This document shows positions 1 to 5,660 of a stretch of DNA of 6,037 nucleotides, one piece after another (positions within the stretch are counted from its first letter, which is position 1; every line of letters starts with the position of its first letter). The position numbers and the translations under genes are program-made. Source of the DNA: Cyanobacteriota bacterium (GTDB lineage: Bacteria; Cyanobacteriota; Cyanobacteriia; Phormidesmidales; Phormidesmidaceae); the NCBI GenBank assembly GCA_027619675.1, contig JAQCHG010000123.1, forward strand, positions 1-6,037. Reading direction: 5' to 3'. The notes below the pieces were generated by a model. The model had not been told where the DNA came from. It saw only the letters and a list, made by a program, of their open reading frames with translations, and made no database searches.

Positions 1-1128
1 TGGGGCACCTACTTGACCTGCGAAGAAAACTTCAACGGTTACTTTGGGGATACCACGGGTAACTGGTCAGCCACCCCAGAGCAGGCTCGATACGGCTTCA
101 GTGCGGCAGGTTTCCGCTACGGTTGGGAGCAATTTGACGATCGCTTTAACCTAGGGGATGCTCAGCATCGGAACGAAGAAAATCGCTTTGGCTGGGTGGT
201 TGAGATTGATCCTTTCAACAAATCCCAAACCCCGGTGAAGCGCACCGCCCTGGGTCGGTTTAAGCACGAAGGGGTAGCGGTGACGGTTGGCCAAGGCGGT
301 CGCGTCGTTTGCTACATGGGTGACGACGAGCGCTTTGACTACATCTATAAGTTTGTCTCCGCCCGCAACTGGCGCTCTATGCAGGCTCGCGGCCTCAGCC
401 CCCTCGATGAGGGCAAGCTCTACGTGGCCAAGTTCAACGACAACGGCAGCGGCGACTGGCTGGAGTTGACCATTAACAACCCTGCCCTCAAAGCGGCTGG
501 GTTCACCTCCCAAGCCCAGGTGTTGACCTACGCCCGCGCCGCTGCCGATGTGCTGGGGGCAACCCCCATGGACCGTCCCGAGTGGACCACCATTGCCCCC
601 GATGGGAAGGTGTATTGCACCCTGACCAACAACAGCCGTCGCAATGTGGTGGATGGTGCCAACCCCTTGGCCCCCAACCCCCACGGCCACATTATTTCCT
701 GGCAAGATGGCGGTCGCGGCACGGGTCTGACCTTCACCTGGGATATTTTCGTGATTAGCGAAAACACCCACGGTACAGAAGCTTCCTTTGCTTCCCCCGA
801 TGGCCTGTGGGCCGATGCCCATGGTCGTCTGTTTATCCAAACCGATGGCGACCAAGTGCCGGAAACCCTCAACAACCAAATGTTGGTGGCCGACGCCCGC
901 ACCGGGGAAATCCGCCGCATCTTGACGGGGGTGGCTGGCGATGAAATCACAGGGTTGGCGATCACCCCCGACCAGCAAACCCTGTTCTGCAATACCCAGC
1001 ACCCCGGTAACGGTGACCCTCGGGTGACCAATTTCCCGGTGGAAAATGCCACGCCGGATGGGGTGACAGTGCCTCGGGACTGCACCTTTGTGATCACCCG
1101 TAAGGGTGGCGGTGTGGTGGGTTCCTAA
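1..1128 (+). CDS. phoX: PhoX-type alkaline phosphatase (DUF839), C-terminal part
   Basis: The reading frame is open from base 1 (first codon TGG) to a TAA at 1126-1128, giving 375 visible residues; the N-terminus, where this family normally carries a Tat signal peptide, is off the left edge. PhoX enzymes are secreted or periplasmic Ca/Fe-dependent phosphomonoesterases that release phosphate from organic esters, usually under phosphate starvation. Family-like blocks seen in order: TCEEN at residues 6-10 (the Cys-Glu pair expected to bind the iron centre, from my memory of PhoX structures), GRFKHEG near 85-91 (a further probable acidic metal ligand), GDDERFDYIYKFVS near 107-120, PMDRPEW near 189-195, LTNNSRR near 208-214, and FASPDGLW near 263-270. 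The repeating WWxDxxGR-like turns fit a beta-propeller. The visible metal-site motifs look intact. No Pho box can be judged because the promoter is outside the window. The family assignment is strong; the exact subtype and substrate are inference. Confidence 0.9.
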   Translation, partial: WGTYLTCEENFNGYFGDTTGNWSATPEQARYGFSAAGFRYGWEQFDDRFNLGDAQHRNEENRFGWVVEIDPFNKSQTPVKRTALGRFKHEGVAVTVGQGGRVVCYMGDDERFDYIYKFVSARNWRSMQARGLSPLDEGKLYVAKFNDNGSGDWLELTINNPALKAAGFTSQAQVLTYARAAADVLGATPMDRPEWTTIAPDGKVYCTLTNNSRRNVVDGANPLAPNPHGHIISWQDGGRGTGLTFTWDIFVISENTHGTEASFASPDGLWADAHGRLFIQTDGDQVPETLNNQMLVADARTGEIRRILTGVAGDEITGLAITPDQQTLFCNTQHPGNGDPRVTNFPVENATPDGVTVPRDCTFVITRKGGGVVGS

Positions 1129-1149
1129 CCCCGCGTCTTAGTTGCGATC

Positions 1150-1184
1150 GCCCCCGCCGAGGGATCCCTCGGTGGGGGCTTTAT
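1150..1184 (+). terminator. Intrinsic terminator after the PhoX gene
   Basis: A 13-bp stem (1150-1162 with 1167-1179, one G-U pair at 1156/1173) closes a GATC tetraloop and is followed by a short TTTAT tract. It starts 21 bases after the phosphatase stop codon, so it most likely ends that transcript. The T tract is short, but the stem is long and GC-rich. A HIP1 octamer (1144-1151) overlaps the 5' foot of the stem. Confidence 0.8.
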
Positions 1185-1320
1185 CGGCAGCGCTGCCTAG
1201 GGGAATTTGGGTGTGGACGCGATGGAAATCGATGCAGGATTGATGTCAGGGGTAAAGAGCGGTTTGGTCACGTTAATCCAGGGCCGTCAGGCCAAGTCCA
1301 ATTGCTTACCCGTAAATAGA

Positions 1321-1851
1321 ATGCCTGAAACCCTTGAAAGGTCGGCATTGTTATTGTGGGCGATTAGCCGGACTTCATATCAGGTCATGGCCGGGGCGAT
1401 CGCCCTGGGTCTGTTGTGGCCCCAAGGCACCTGGGGGCAAGATTCTACCTGCTACCTAGACCTGGGGGGCAATCAGGCCATTGACCTCAGCACCCTCTGT
1501 TTGGGGGAAAATTCAGTCAACTCTGTGTATGTCAATTCGCCGTTTTCCGTGGGGCCAGCTAGCCCTACCACCAGGGTGGAGCAGGCATTTTTGGCAGAAT
1601 ACACAGTGCAGTTTTACAGTCAGGATCCTGAACTGGCCCAATATGCACCAACGGAGGCCGATTTGGCGGGGGCCTTTGGCGATCGCCGGGGCTTTGAAGA
1701 AATTTTGGACAATGCCTACCGGGTCTGCCTGGGGCAGGCCCCCCGTTGGCAATTTCCTGAATTCACCGAGGTGATTTTCCCCGGCGATAGCTGGACCACC
1801 TTTGTCACAGAGTTGGCGACCTTTGATCCCCTCTGTGCCGCGACCCAGTGA
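1321..1851 (+). CDS. Small secreted four-cysteine protein, function unknown
   Basis: I do not recognise a named family. From ATG 1321 the product is 176 residues. The N-terminus has charged residues, then a hydrophobic run (VMAGAIALGLLW, about 22-33) and a likely signal-peptidase site near TWGQ/D (about 40), so the mature protein should be outside the cytoplasm. The mature part begins with CYLDLGGNQAIDLSTLC, which resembles the C-Y/F-x-x-x-x-G-x-x-I/V-D/N-L-x-x-L-C opening of many small secreted cyanobacterial proteins. It holds four cysteines (44, 60, 136, 172), enough for two disulfides. The frame is open upstream to a TTG at 1207, but that would put about 38 extra residues before the signal peptide. 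ATG 1387 (154 residues, signal still present) is an alternative. No clear Shine-Dalgarno precedes any of these starts. It lies behind the PhoX terminator, so it is probably transcribed on its own. It contains two HIP1 sites (1396, 1679). Confidence 0.7.
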   Translation: MPETLERSALLLWAISRTSYQVMAGAIALGLLWPQGTWGQDSTCYLDLGGNQAIDLSTLCLGENSVNSVYVNSPFSVGPASPTTRVEQAFLAEYTVQFYSQDPELAQYAPTEADLAGAFGDRRGFEEILDNAYRVCLGQAPRWQFPEFTEVIFPGDSWTTFVTELATFDPLCAATQ

Positions 1852-1871
1852 GCCCCAGCCTCCATACAGCC

Positions 1872-1915
1872 ATCCCCCTGATTGCGCCTTGGCGCTAGTT
1901 CCGAGTCAAGGGGAT
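1872..1915. terminator. Possible bidirectional terminator hairpin between convergent genes
   Basis: ATCCCC (1872-1877) pairs with GGGGAT (1910-1915), extended inward by TGA/TCA (1879-1881 with 1906-1908) across one mismatch; inside sits a second small hairpin, GCGC (1884-1887) with GCGC (1892-1895). It occupies the 67-base gap between two convergent stop codons, where a shared terminator is expected. There is no real T tract on either strand, so this is tentative. Confidence 0.35.
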
Positions 1916-1918
1916 TGA

Positions 1919-3856
1919 CTATTCCGCCCGCTCCGCCAGTTCCATCCACCGTTCGGTGGCTTGGTCGATCGCCGTTGTCAGTTCCGCCAACCGTTCTGAC
2001 AATGCCTGCACCTCGCTGTAGCCGCTGGGGGGATTGCCGTAGAGGGTGGCTTCAATGGCTTCCTTTTCCGCCTCCAGGGTGGGGATCTGGGTTTCCAACT
2101 GTTCGTATTCCCGCTTTTCTTTGTAGGAGAGCTTTTTGGCTTTGGGGGAAGTGGGCGCGGTGCCATTGTGATCCTGGCGGGCCACCTCAGGGCGGGAAGA
2201 TGCCAGGGCTGACTGTTCGGCTTGGGCGGCCTCCTTCTCTGCGACCTCCTGGCGCTGCTTGTATTCCAGGTAGATGGAATAGTTGCCGGGGTATTGGCGA
2301 ATTTCACCGCCCCCCTCGAAGGCAAACACCGTTTCAACGGTGCGATCGAGGAAATAGCGATCGTGGGAAACCACAATCACGCAGCCGTTAAACTCCTCCA
2401 GGTATTCCTCCAGCACCGCCAGGGTTTGCACGTCGAGATCGTTGGTGGGCTCGTCCAAAATCAGCACGTTGGGGGCCTGCATCAGCACTTGCAGCAAAAA
2501 TAACCGCCGCCGTTCACCGCCAGAGAGTTTATGGATGGGGGCGTACTGCTGGTTGGGGGGAAACAAAAACCGCTCTAGCATCTGGGAGGCGGTGATGACG
2601 CTACCGTCCACGGTCTGCACCAGTTCCGCCGTTTCCTTTAGATACTCAATCACCCGCTGGTTGGGTTTTTTGATCACGTCTTCGGAATGTTGATCAAAGT
2701 AGCCAAAGTGGATGGTGTCGCCAATGTCCACGGTGCCCGCATCCGGCTGCTCCCGCCCGGTGATCAGGTTCATCAGGGTGGACTTGCCGACGCCGTTGGG
2801 GCCAATGATGCCGATGCGATCGCGGGGATTAAAGATATAGGTAAAGTCCTGGATCAGGGTGCGATCGCCATACCCCTTGGTCACCCCCGCCAGTTCGATC
2901 ACCTTTTTGCCAATGCGCCGCCCAGCGGTGGAGATATCCACCTTGCCCACGGTGTCCTTAAACTCCCGGTTTTGCATGGCGTCGATGCGCTGGATGCGGG
3001 CCTTTTGCTTTGTGCTGCGGGCCTTGGGGCCACGCTTCAGCCATTCCAGTTCCCGCCGAAGCACCCCGGCGTGTTTTTTTTGGGTGCTAATGTCGGCGGC
3101 CTCAGCCGCCGCCTTTTTCTCTAGGTAGTAGCTGTAGTTGCCGGAGTAACCATAGAGATCCCCCCGGTCCACCTCTAGGATGCGGTTGGTGACCTGATCG
3201 AGAAAGTAGCGATCGTGGGTGATCAGCAGCAGCGCCCCCCGAAAGCCATTGAGATAACTCTGCAACCACTCCACCGAGACCGCATCCAGATGGTTGGTGG
3301 GCTCGTCCATCAGCAGGGCATCGGGGTCCGAGAGGAGGGCCGCCGCGATCGCAATGCGCTTGCGATAGCCCCCTGAGAGATCCCCCACCCGCGCGTCAAA
3401 ATCTTCAATCCCCAACTGACTCAGCCCCCCCTTGGCACTGGTTTCCAAATCCCAGGCCCCCGCCGCATCAATCTTTTCCGTCAGCCCCGACAGTCGCGCC
3501 ATCAAGCTATCCATCTCCCCTTGGCCTCGGGCGATGCGGTGGGACAGGTCTTCATACTCGCGAATCAGGGCCATCTGTGCCCCAGCGTCGGCAAAGACCT
3601 GCTCTAAAACGGTGCGATCGCCCTCAATCTCCGGCTGCTGGGGCAGGTAGACAATCTTGGCCCCGGCATTGCGCCAGATCTCGCCGCCATCAATGGGCTC
3701 AATGCCCGCAATCATCTTCAACAGGGTGGACTTGCCAGAGCCATTGGTGCCAATCAACCCCACCTTGTCCCCTTCCTCTAGGCTGAAGCTGGCATCCTTG
3801 AAGATCTCCTTAATGCCAAAGTCTTTGCGAACGGATTTCAACGTCAACAGGGTCAT
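1919..3856 (-). CDS. uup: ABC-F family ATPase, Uup-like, full length
   Basis: Complete 645-residue protein from ATG (complement of 3854-3856) to TAG (complement of 1919-1921). ABC-F proteins have no membrane domain; they bind the ribosomal E site and affect translation, and Uup itself has also been linked to DNA branch processing. Domain 1: Walker A GTNGSGKST (36-44), signature LSGGY (160-164), Walker B LLMDEP (181-186), H-loop His214. The linker (about 245-315), rich in Lys and Arg with WLKRGPKAR and TKQKARIQR, is the P-site tRNA interaction motif region. Domain 2: Walker A GPNGVGKST (352-360), signature LSGGE (444-448), Walker B LILDEP (465-470), H-loop His498. Both catalytic glutamates are present. 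The C-terminus (about 575-645, starting KKLSYKEKREYEQLE) is a predicted coiled coil like that of Uup, which favours Uup over EttA. The start is supported by alignment to the family's usual N-terminus; no Shine-Dalgarno is visible, and the bases directly upstream fall in inverted repeats. ABC-F membership is near certain; the Uup symbol is a subfamily call. Confidence 0.95.
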   Translation of the reverse strand: MTLLTLKSVRKDFGIKEIFKDASFSLEEGDKVGLIGTNGSGKSTLLKMIAGIEPIDGGEIWRNAGAKIVYLPQQPEIEGDRTVLEQVFADAGAQMALIREYEDLSHRIARGQGEMDSLMARLSGLTEKIDAAGAWDLETSAKGGLSQLGIEDFDARVGDLSGGYRKRIAIAAALLSDPDALLMDEPTNHLDAVSVEWLQSYLNGFRGALLLITHDRYFLDQVTNRILEVDRGDLYGYSGNYSYYLEKKAAAEAADISTQKKHAGVLRRELEWLKRGPKARSTKQKARIQRIDAMQNREFKDTVGKVDISTAGRRIGKKVIELAGVTKGYGDRTLIQDFTYIFNPRDRIGIIGPNGVGKSTLMNLITGREQPDAGTVDIGDTIHFGYFDQHSEDVIKKPNQRVIEYLKETAELVQTVDGSVITASQMLERFLFPPNQQYAPIHKLSGGERRRLFLLQVLMQAPNVLILDEPTNDLDVQTLAVLEEYLEEFNGCVIVVSHDRYFLDRTVETVFAFEGGGEIRQYPGNYSIYLEYKQRQEVAEKEAAQAEQSALASSRPEVARQDHNGTAPTSPKAKKLSYKEKREYEQLETQIPTLEAEKEAIEATLYGNPPSGYSEVQALSERLAELTTAIDQATERWMELAERAE

Positions 3857-3857
3857 A

Positions 3858-3980
3858 GCCAGGGCTCACTGGGAAATCACCATTGGCGGGCCGCCAACGG
3901 GGGGATACACATCCCGCCATCCCAGTGTGACACCTCACTTCAACGGCGCAAACCGGGCCGATTCGTTTCTCAGCCCTGGC
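3858..3980 (-). promoter_or_regulatory. Candidate structured RNA leader of the ABC-F gene
   Basis: Read on the minus strand, the leader of the ABC-F gene contains four nested or adjacent inverted repeats. Stem A is 9 bp, perfect (3858-3866 with 3972-3980). Stem B is 8 bp, perfect (3867-3874 with 3920-3927), and its 3' arm is contiguous with that of stem A. Inside stem B are two hairpins: 3883-3888 with 3892-3897 (plus two further pairs beyond a mismatch, 3880-3900), and 3902-3906 with 3911-3915 around a four-base loop. The 17 bases just before the start codon (3858-3874) are thus all in 3' arms, with a single base left before ATG. This could hide or present the translation start. The structure is seen in the sequence; a regulatory role is inference. 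Confidence 0.4.
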
Positions 3981-4022
3981 CCATACATCGATGGTCGCTG
4001 GGGTCCTGCGACGGCACCCGCC

Positions 4023-4298
4023 CTAGGATCCATTAAGGGATTGGGATAGTTGAAACTCGTCGCGACAGCGGATATCCACCCAGATTCGGTAACTTGAGCC
4101 GCTGGGGGTAATCAGGGTTTGATACCGCTGGCTCAGGTCGTAGGCAAAGCTAAAGGCTTCCCGCTTGCGATCGCCATCAAAAATCCCAGCCAACCGCATG
4201 ATTTTGCCCGTCACCAAAATGGCTTCATGGATGGCGTAGTTGTCGTAGAACTTGAAAATACTGACTTGGGATTCTGGCAAAACATGGGGTACAGCCAT
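4023..4298 (-). CDS. Conserved-looking 91-residue protein, function unknown
   Basis: I do not recognise the family. ATG at the complement of 4296-4298 gives 91 residues, ending with TAG at 4023-4025. The frame could be extended to a TTG at 4355 (110 residues), but the extension reads through a TTGACA-like promoter element and is less protein-like, so I prefer the ATG. The product has no signal peptide or membrane segment and should be a soluble cytoplasmic protein. Its alternating pattern (helical HEAILVTGKIMRLAGIF, then charged DGDRKREAFSFAYDLSQRY, then strand-like SSYRIWVDIR) suggests a small mixed alpha/beta fold. A HIP1 site (4167) lies inside the gene. It lies 166 bases upstream of the ABC-F gene on the same strand, so read-through transcription into that gene is possible, but I see no evidence of a shared function. 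Confidence 0.6.
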   Translation of the reverse strand: MAVPHVLPESQVSIFKFYDNYAIHEAILVTGKIMRLAGIFDGDRKREAFSFAYDLSQRYQTLITPSGSSYRIWVDIRCRDEFQLSQSLNGS

Positions 4299-4323
4299 GG
4301 TCAATAGACGAAAAAAGGGCAGA

Positions 4324-4355
4324 AATATAGATTGGGAAGAAGCTACGTCTGTCAA
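4324..4355 (-). promoter_or_regulatory. Candidate sigma-70 promoter for the 91-residue gene
   Basis: On the minus strand, a perfect TTGACA (4350-4355) is followed by TATATT (4324-4329). The 20-base spacer is longer than the preferred 17, so the -10 call may be off by a few bases. A start of transcription some 7 bases further on would leave a short leader before ATG 4298. Confidence 0.35.
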
Positions 4356-4516
4356 GCCACACAGCGCACCAGACCATACAAATACCCCAGATGTCGCCGA
4401 GAACTTCGTGTCAGATTCACGATTCCGTCATTATTTTCGCCATTGATTAAAAATATCGCTAACCACGCCAACAGAAATAGCGCGATCGTCCCATTTTCCA
4501 CCGTTTGATTTTCCAT
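4352..4516 (-). CDS. Possible small single-membrane-segment protein (54 residues)
   Basis: An ATG at the complement of 4514-4516 opens a 54-residue frame ending in TGA at 4352-4354. Residues 1-9 are polar and acidic (MENQTVENG), 10-25 are strongly hydrophobic (TIALFLLAWLAIFLIN), and the rest is hydrophilic and Arg-rich, ending RCVA. This is the layout of a small membrane peptide with one transmembrane helix. Its stop overlaps the TTG that could start the longer form of the downstream 91-residue gene (TTGA overlap), which would be a coupling arrangement if that start is used. Against it: no Shine-Dalgarno, short length, and a less convincing C-terminal half. It could be a chance open frame in AT-richer DNA. 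No function can be assigned. Confidence 0.3.
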   Translation of the reverse strand: MENQTVENGTIALFLLAWLAIFLINGENNDGIVNLTRSSRRHLGYLYGLVRCVA

Positions 4517-4705
4517 CTAGAGAGGGATGTAGAGGCGGATAGCTCACCCGCTGTAGCTGTTACCACAGAGGCAATTTAGCGGCTAATTGGTGACAGTCAT
4601 CTCCTGCAATGGGCAAGAAAATTCGACATCGCCCAACAGCGGCACTTAATGGGCACTTGGATGTGTCGGATTGCAAAGTAACGTTTTAATTCTTTTAGAG
4701 AAGTA
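4517..4705. other. Intergenic stretch without a convincing gene
   Basis: This AT-richer stretch separates the minus-strand genes from the plus-strand small genes, which are divergent here, so it should hold promoters for both directions. I see only small features: an imperfect inverted repeat (CAATT, 4572-4576, with AATTG, 4585-4589), a short direct repeat of GGCACTT (4641-4647 and 4652-4658), and AATGGGCA twice (4608, 4648). None matches an RNA or riboswitch class that I know. Confidence 0.5.
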
Positions 4706-4734
4706 TTCCAAAAGTCCTTAACCCTTGCTATACA
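4706..4734 (+). promoter_or_regulatory. Candidate extended -10 promoter for the small-gene pair
   Basis: TGCTATACA (4726-4734) matches an extended -10 element (TGnTATAAT-like). Seventeen bases upstream of the -10 hexamer lies TTCCAA (4706-4711), a weak -35. Transcription would begin near 4741, leaving an A-rich leader of about 80 bases before the ATG at 4825. The surrounding AT-rich DNA supports a promoter, but also raises the chance of a fortuitous match. Confidence 0.45.
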
Positions 4735-4824
4735 CTGAATTTAAAGACACGGAAAACTAATAAAAACTACACATTCCACAGTTCTCCAGCTAGACGAGTC
4801 GTTGATCCCTTATGCGTGGCACCG

Positions 4825-5028
4825 ATGAGCATCCCAAACAACAGTCCTTTCCACTTTGTTGTCAGTCCTGGCACCCGTGACCACCGGGGCTTCTTTGTCC
4901 AAGACGGCACCTATGATTTGCTCCGGGTTGAAGAATCAGGCTGGGCATTTATTTGCCTAGACAACCATGTTTGTTACTATGTTGATCCTGAAAATGTGTT
5001 GGAAGTCTGTCCTCTAGACGAAGACTAA
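4825..5028 (+). CDS. Small soluble protein of unknown function (67 residues)
   Basis: I do not recognise this family. ATG 4825 gives 67 residues and a TAA at 5026-5028; a GTG at 4816 would add three residues. No Shine-Dalgarno is visible before either. The product is acidic at its C-terminus (PLDED) and rich in aromatic and beta-forming residues (FHFVVSPG, GFFVQDGTYDLLRVEE, WAFICLDNHVCYYVD), which suggests a small all-beta barrel or SH3-like fold, with three cysteines (about 44, 50, 62). There is no signal peptide or membrane segment. It is the first gene behind the candidate promoter at 4706-4734 and lies 103 bases before another small gene in the same direction. The fold is inferred from the residue pattern only. 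Confidence 0.6.
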   Translation: MSIPNNSPFHFVVSPGTRDHRGFFVQDGTYDLLRVEESGWAFICLDNHVCYYVDPENVLEVCPLDED

Positions 5029-5131
5029 GATCTCGCTCCCTAGCCCTAAGTTGGTGTGTTTTCATCCATTCGGTTCCCTAGATGCTGGCCTGAGGTCTGA
5101 GTCTTCTAAGCGTTGAGGTCATTTTAAAGCC

Positions 5132-5329
5132 ATGAACACTCTACAAGAAGTTTACGCCGTCTACATCTCTGCCCTGGGGGTAGAGCTATATCCTGAGACG
5201 GAGGCGAACTTAGCCCATGGTCGCTTTCTCTGCAAGCAATCCAACTATTCGAGTATTCTGCGCTTTGCCCGTAACTTAGCTTGCCATCGCCGCATCCCGC
5301 TGCGTAACTATGTGTTAAAAGAAGCCTGA
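5132..5329 (+). CDS. Small basic protein of unknown function (65 residues)
   Basis: I do not recognise this family. ATG 5132 to TGA 5327-5329 gives 65 residues. A GAGG (5115-5118) lies 13 bases before the ATG, a little far for a good ribosome site. The sequence looks mostly helical: MNTLQEVYAVYISALGVEL, then YPETEANLAHGRFLC, then SSILRFARNLACHRRIPLRNYVLKEA with a basic, Arg-rich patch. Two cysteines (34 and 51) are present. No signal peptide or membrane helix is seen. It is probably co-transcribed with the 67-residue gene upstream, and an intrinsic terminator 30 bases after its stop ends the unit. The basic helical C-terminus might contact nucleic acid or a membrane surface, but this is only a guess from charge. 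Confidence 0.6.
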   Translation: MNTLQEVYAVYISALGVELYPETEANLAHGRFLCKQSNYSSILRFARNLACHRRIPLRNYVLKEA

Positions 5330-5340
5330 TCTTCCATGGG

Positions 5341-5622
5341 TTGTCGCCGCTCAACGGCTCCCCAGTATCGATATTGATGCTGGGGATTTTCTTGCTTTTG
5401 AGGGAAGGTGATGTCGAAGACCTCCCCCTACCGACCGTTGGCCAAACCGTCACCCTGCAAGGGGAATTACGCAAATTTGTGGTGGCAGATTTAGCCACAG
5501 ATACCGATGTTGCTTGGGACAATGATCAGGTGAAGGAGATTGAGGCCACCTACCAAGAAAGCTACGTGTTCGTGGCCAGCGACATCACCCCCCCCTTGGA
5601 TGCAACCCCTGGTGCGGAATAG
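5341..5622 (+). CDS. Short frame resembling the C-terminal half of a larger protein, possibly a remnant
   Basis: The frame is open from 5308 to a TAG at 5620-5622, but has no good start: TTG 5341, ATG 5377 (inside a terminator hairpin) and TTG 5398 are the options, none with a Shine-Dalgarno. Counting from 5341, residues 31-82 are protein-like: PTVGQTVTLQGELRKFVVAD, then LATDTDVAWDNDQVKEIEATY, then ESYVFVASDI. This resembles, from memory, an OB-like strand pattern found at the end of longer cyanobacterial secreted or membrane proteins (VGxxVTVxGxVRxFVVADxExxYDLxWD). The first 25 codons read through the terminator and do not look like coding sequence. I therefore think the gene has lost its 5' part, but a short active gene starting at TTG 5398 (74 residues) cannot be excluded. 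Thirty-eight bases separate it from the next gene. Confidence 0.45.
   Translation: MSPLNGSPVSILMLGIFLLLREGDVEDLPLPTVGQTVTLQGELRKFVVADLATDTDVAWDNDQVKEIEATYQESYVFVASDITPPLDATPGAE
5359..5398 (+). terminator. Intrinsic terminator after the small-gene pair
   Basis: An 11-bp stem (5359-5369 with 5376-5386, one G-U pair at 5366/5379) closes a six-base loop and is followed directly by TTTTCTTGCTTTT (5387-5399). This is a textbook rho-independent layout placed 30 bases after the stop of the 65-residue gene. Confidence 0.8.
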
Positions 5623-5641
5623 GGGTAGCGGAATAGGGTCA
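5614..5641 (+). repeat. Imperfect 14-bp tandem duplication
   Basis: GCGGAATAGGGGTA (5614-5627) is followed immediately by GCGGAATAGGGTCA (5628-5641), 12 of 14 bases alike. The first copy contains the TAG stop of the preceding frame. The second copy lies in the short gap before the M15-like gene. Confidence 0.7.
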
Positions 5642-5660
5642 AACGACAGTGGGTACCCCC

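Noticed and set aside
151..1002. Long 283-residue open frame on the minus strand inside the PhoX gene
   Set aside because: It is antisense to a clear PhoX coding sequence; high-GC codon use in the sense frame leaves few stops opposite. The translation is low in hydrophobic core pattern and matches no family that I know.
528..1097. Second antisense frame (189 residues) in the PhoX gene
   Set aside because: Same explanation: it is a shadow of the sense gene, with no start signal or recognisable domain.
1882..2391. Plus-strand 169-residue frame over the 3' end of the ABC-F gene
   Set aside because: It is Pro/Arg/Gly-rich shadow translation opposite the coiled-coil end of a full-length, well-conserved protein.
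2687..3124. Plus-strand 145-residue frame inside the ABC-F gene
   Set aside because: Antisense to the second ABC domain and linker; no independent evidence of coding.
4609..4689. 26-codon plus-strand frame starting MGKKIRHRP
   Set aside because: It is very short, lacks a ribosome site, and covers local direct repeats; a chance frame in the intergenic region is more likely.
4517..4705. Possible riboswitch or tRNA in the intergenic gap
   Set aside because: I looked for cloverleaf-like arms, a T-loop GTTCGA motif and known riboswitch cores and found only short, unconnected hairpins.
5124..5522. 132-residue minus-strand frame across the small genes
   Set aside because: It crosses the terminator hairpin and is antisense to two plus-strand frames; the translation looks like random composition.
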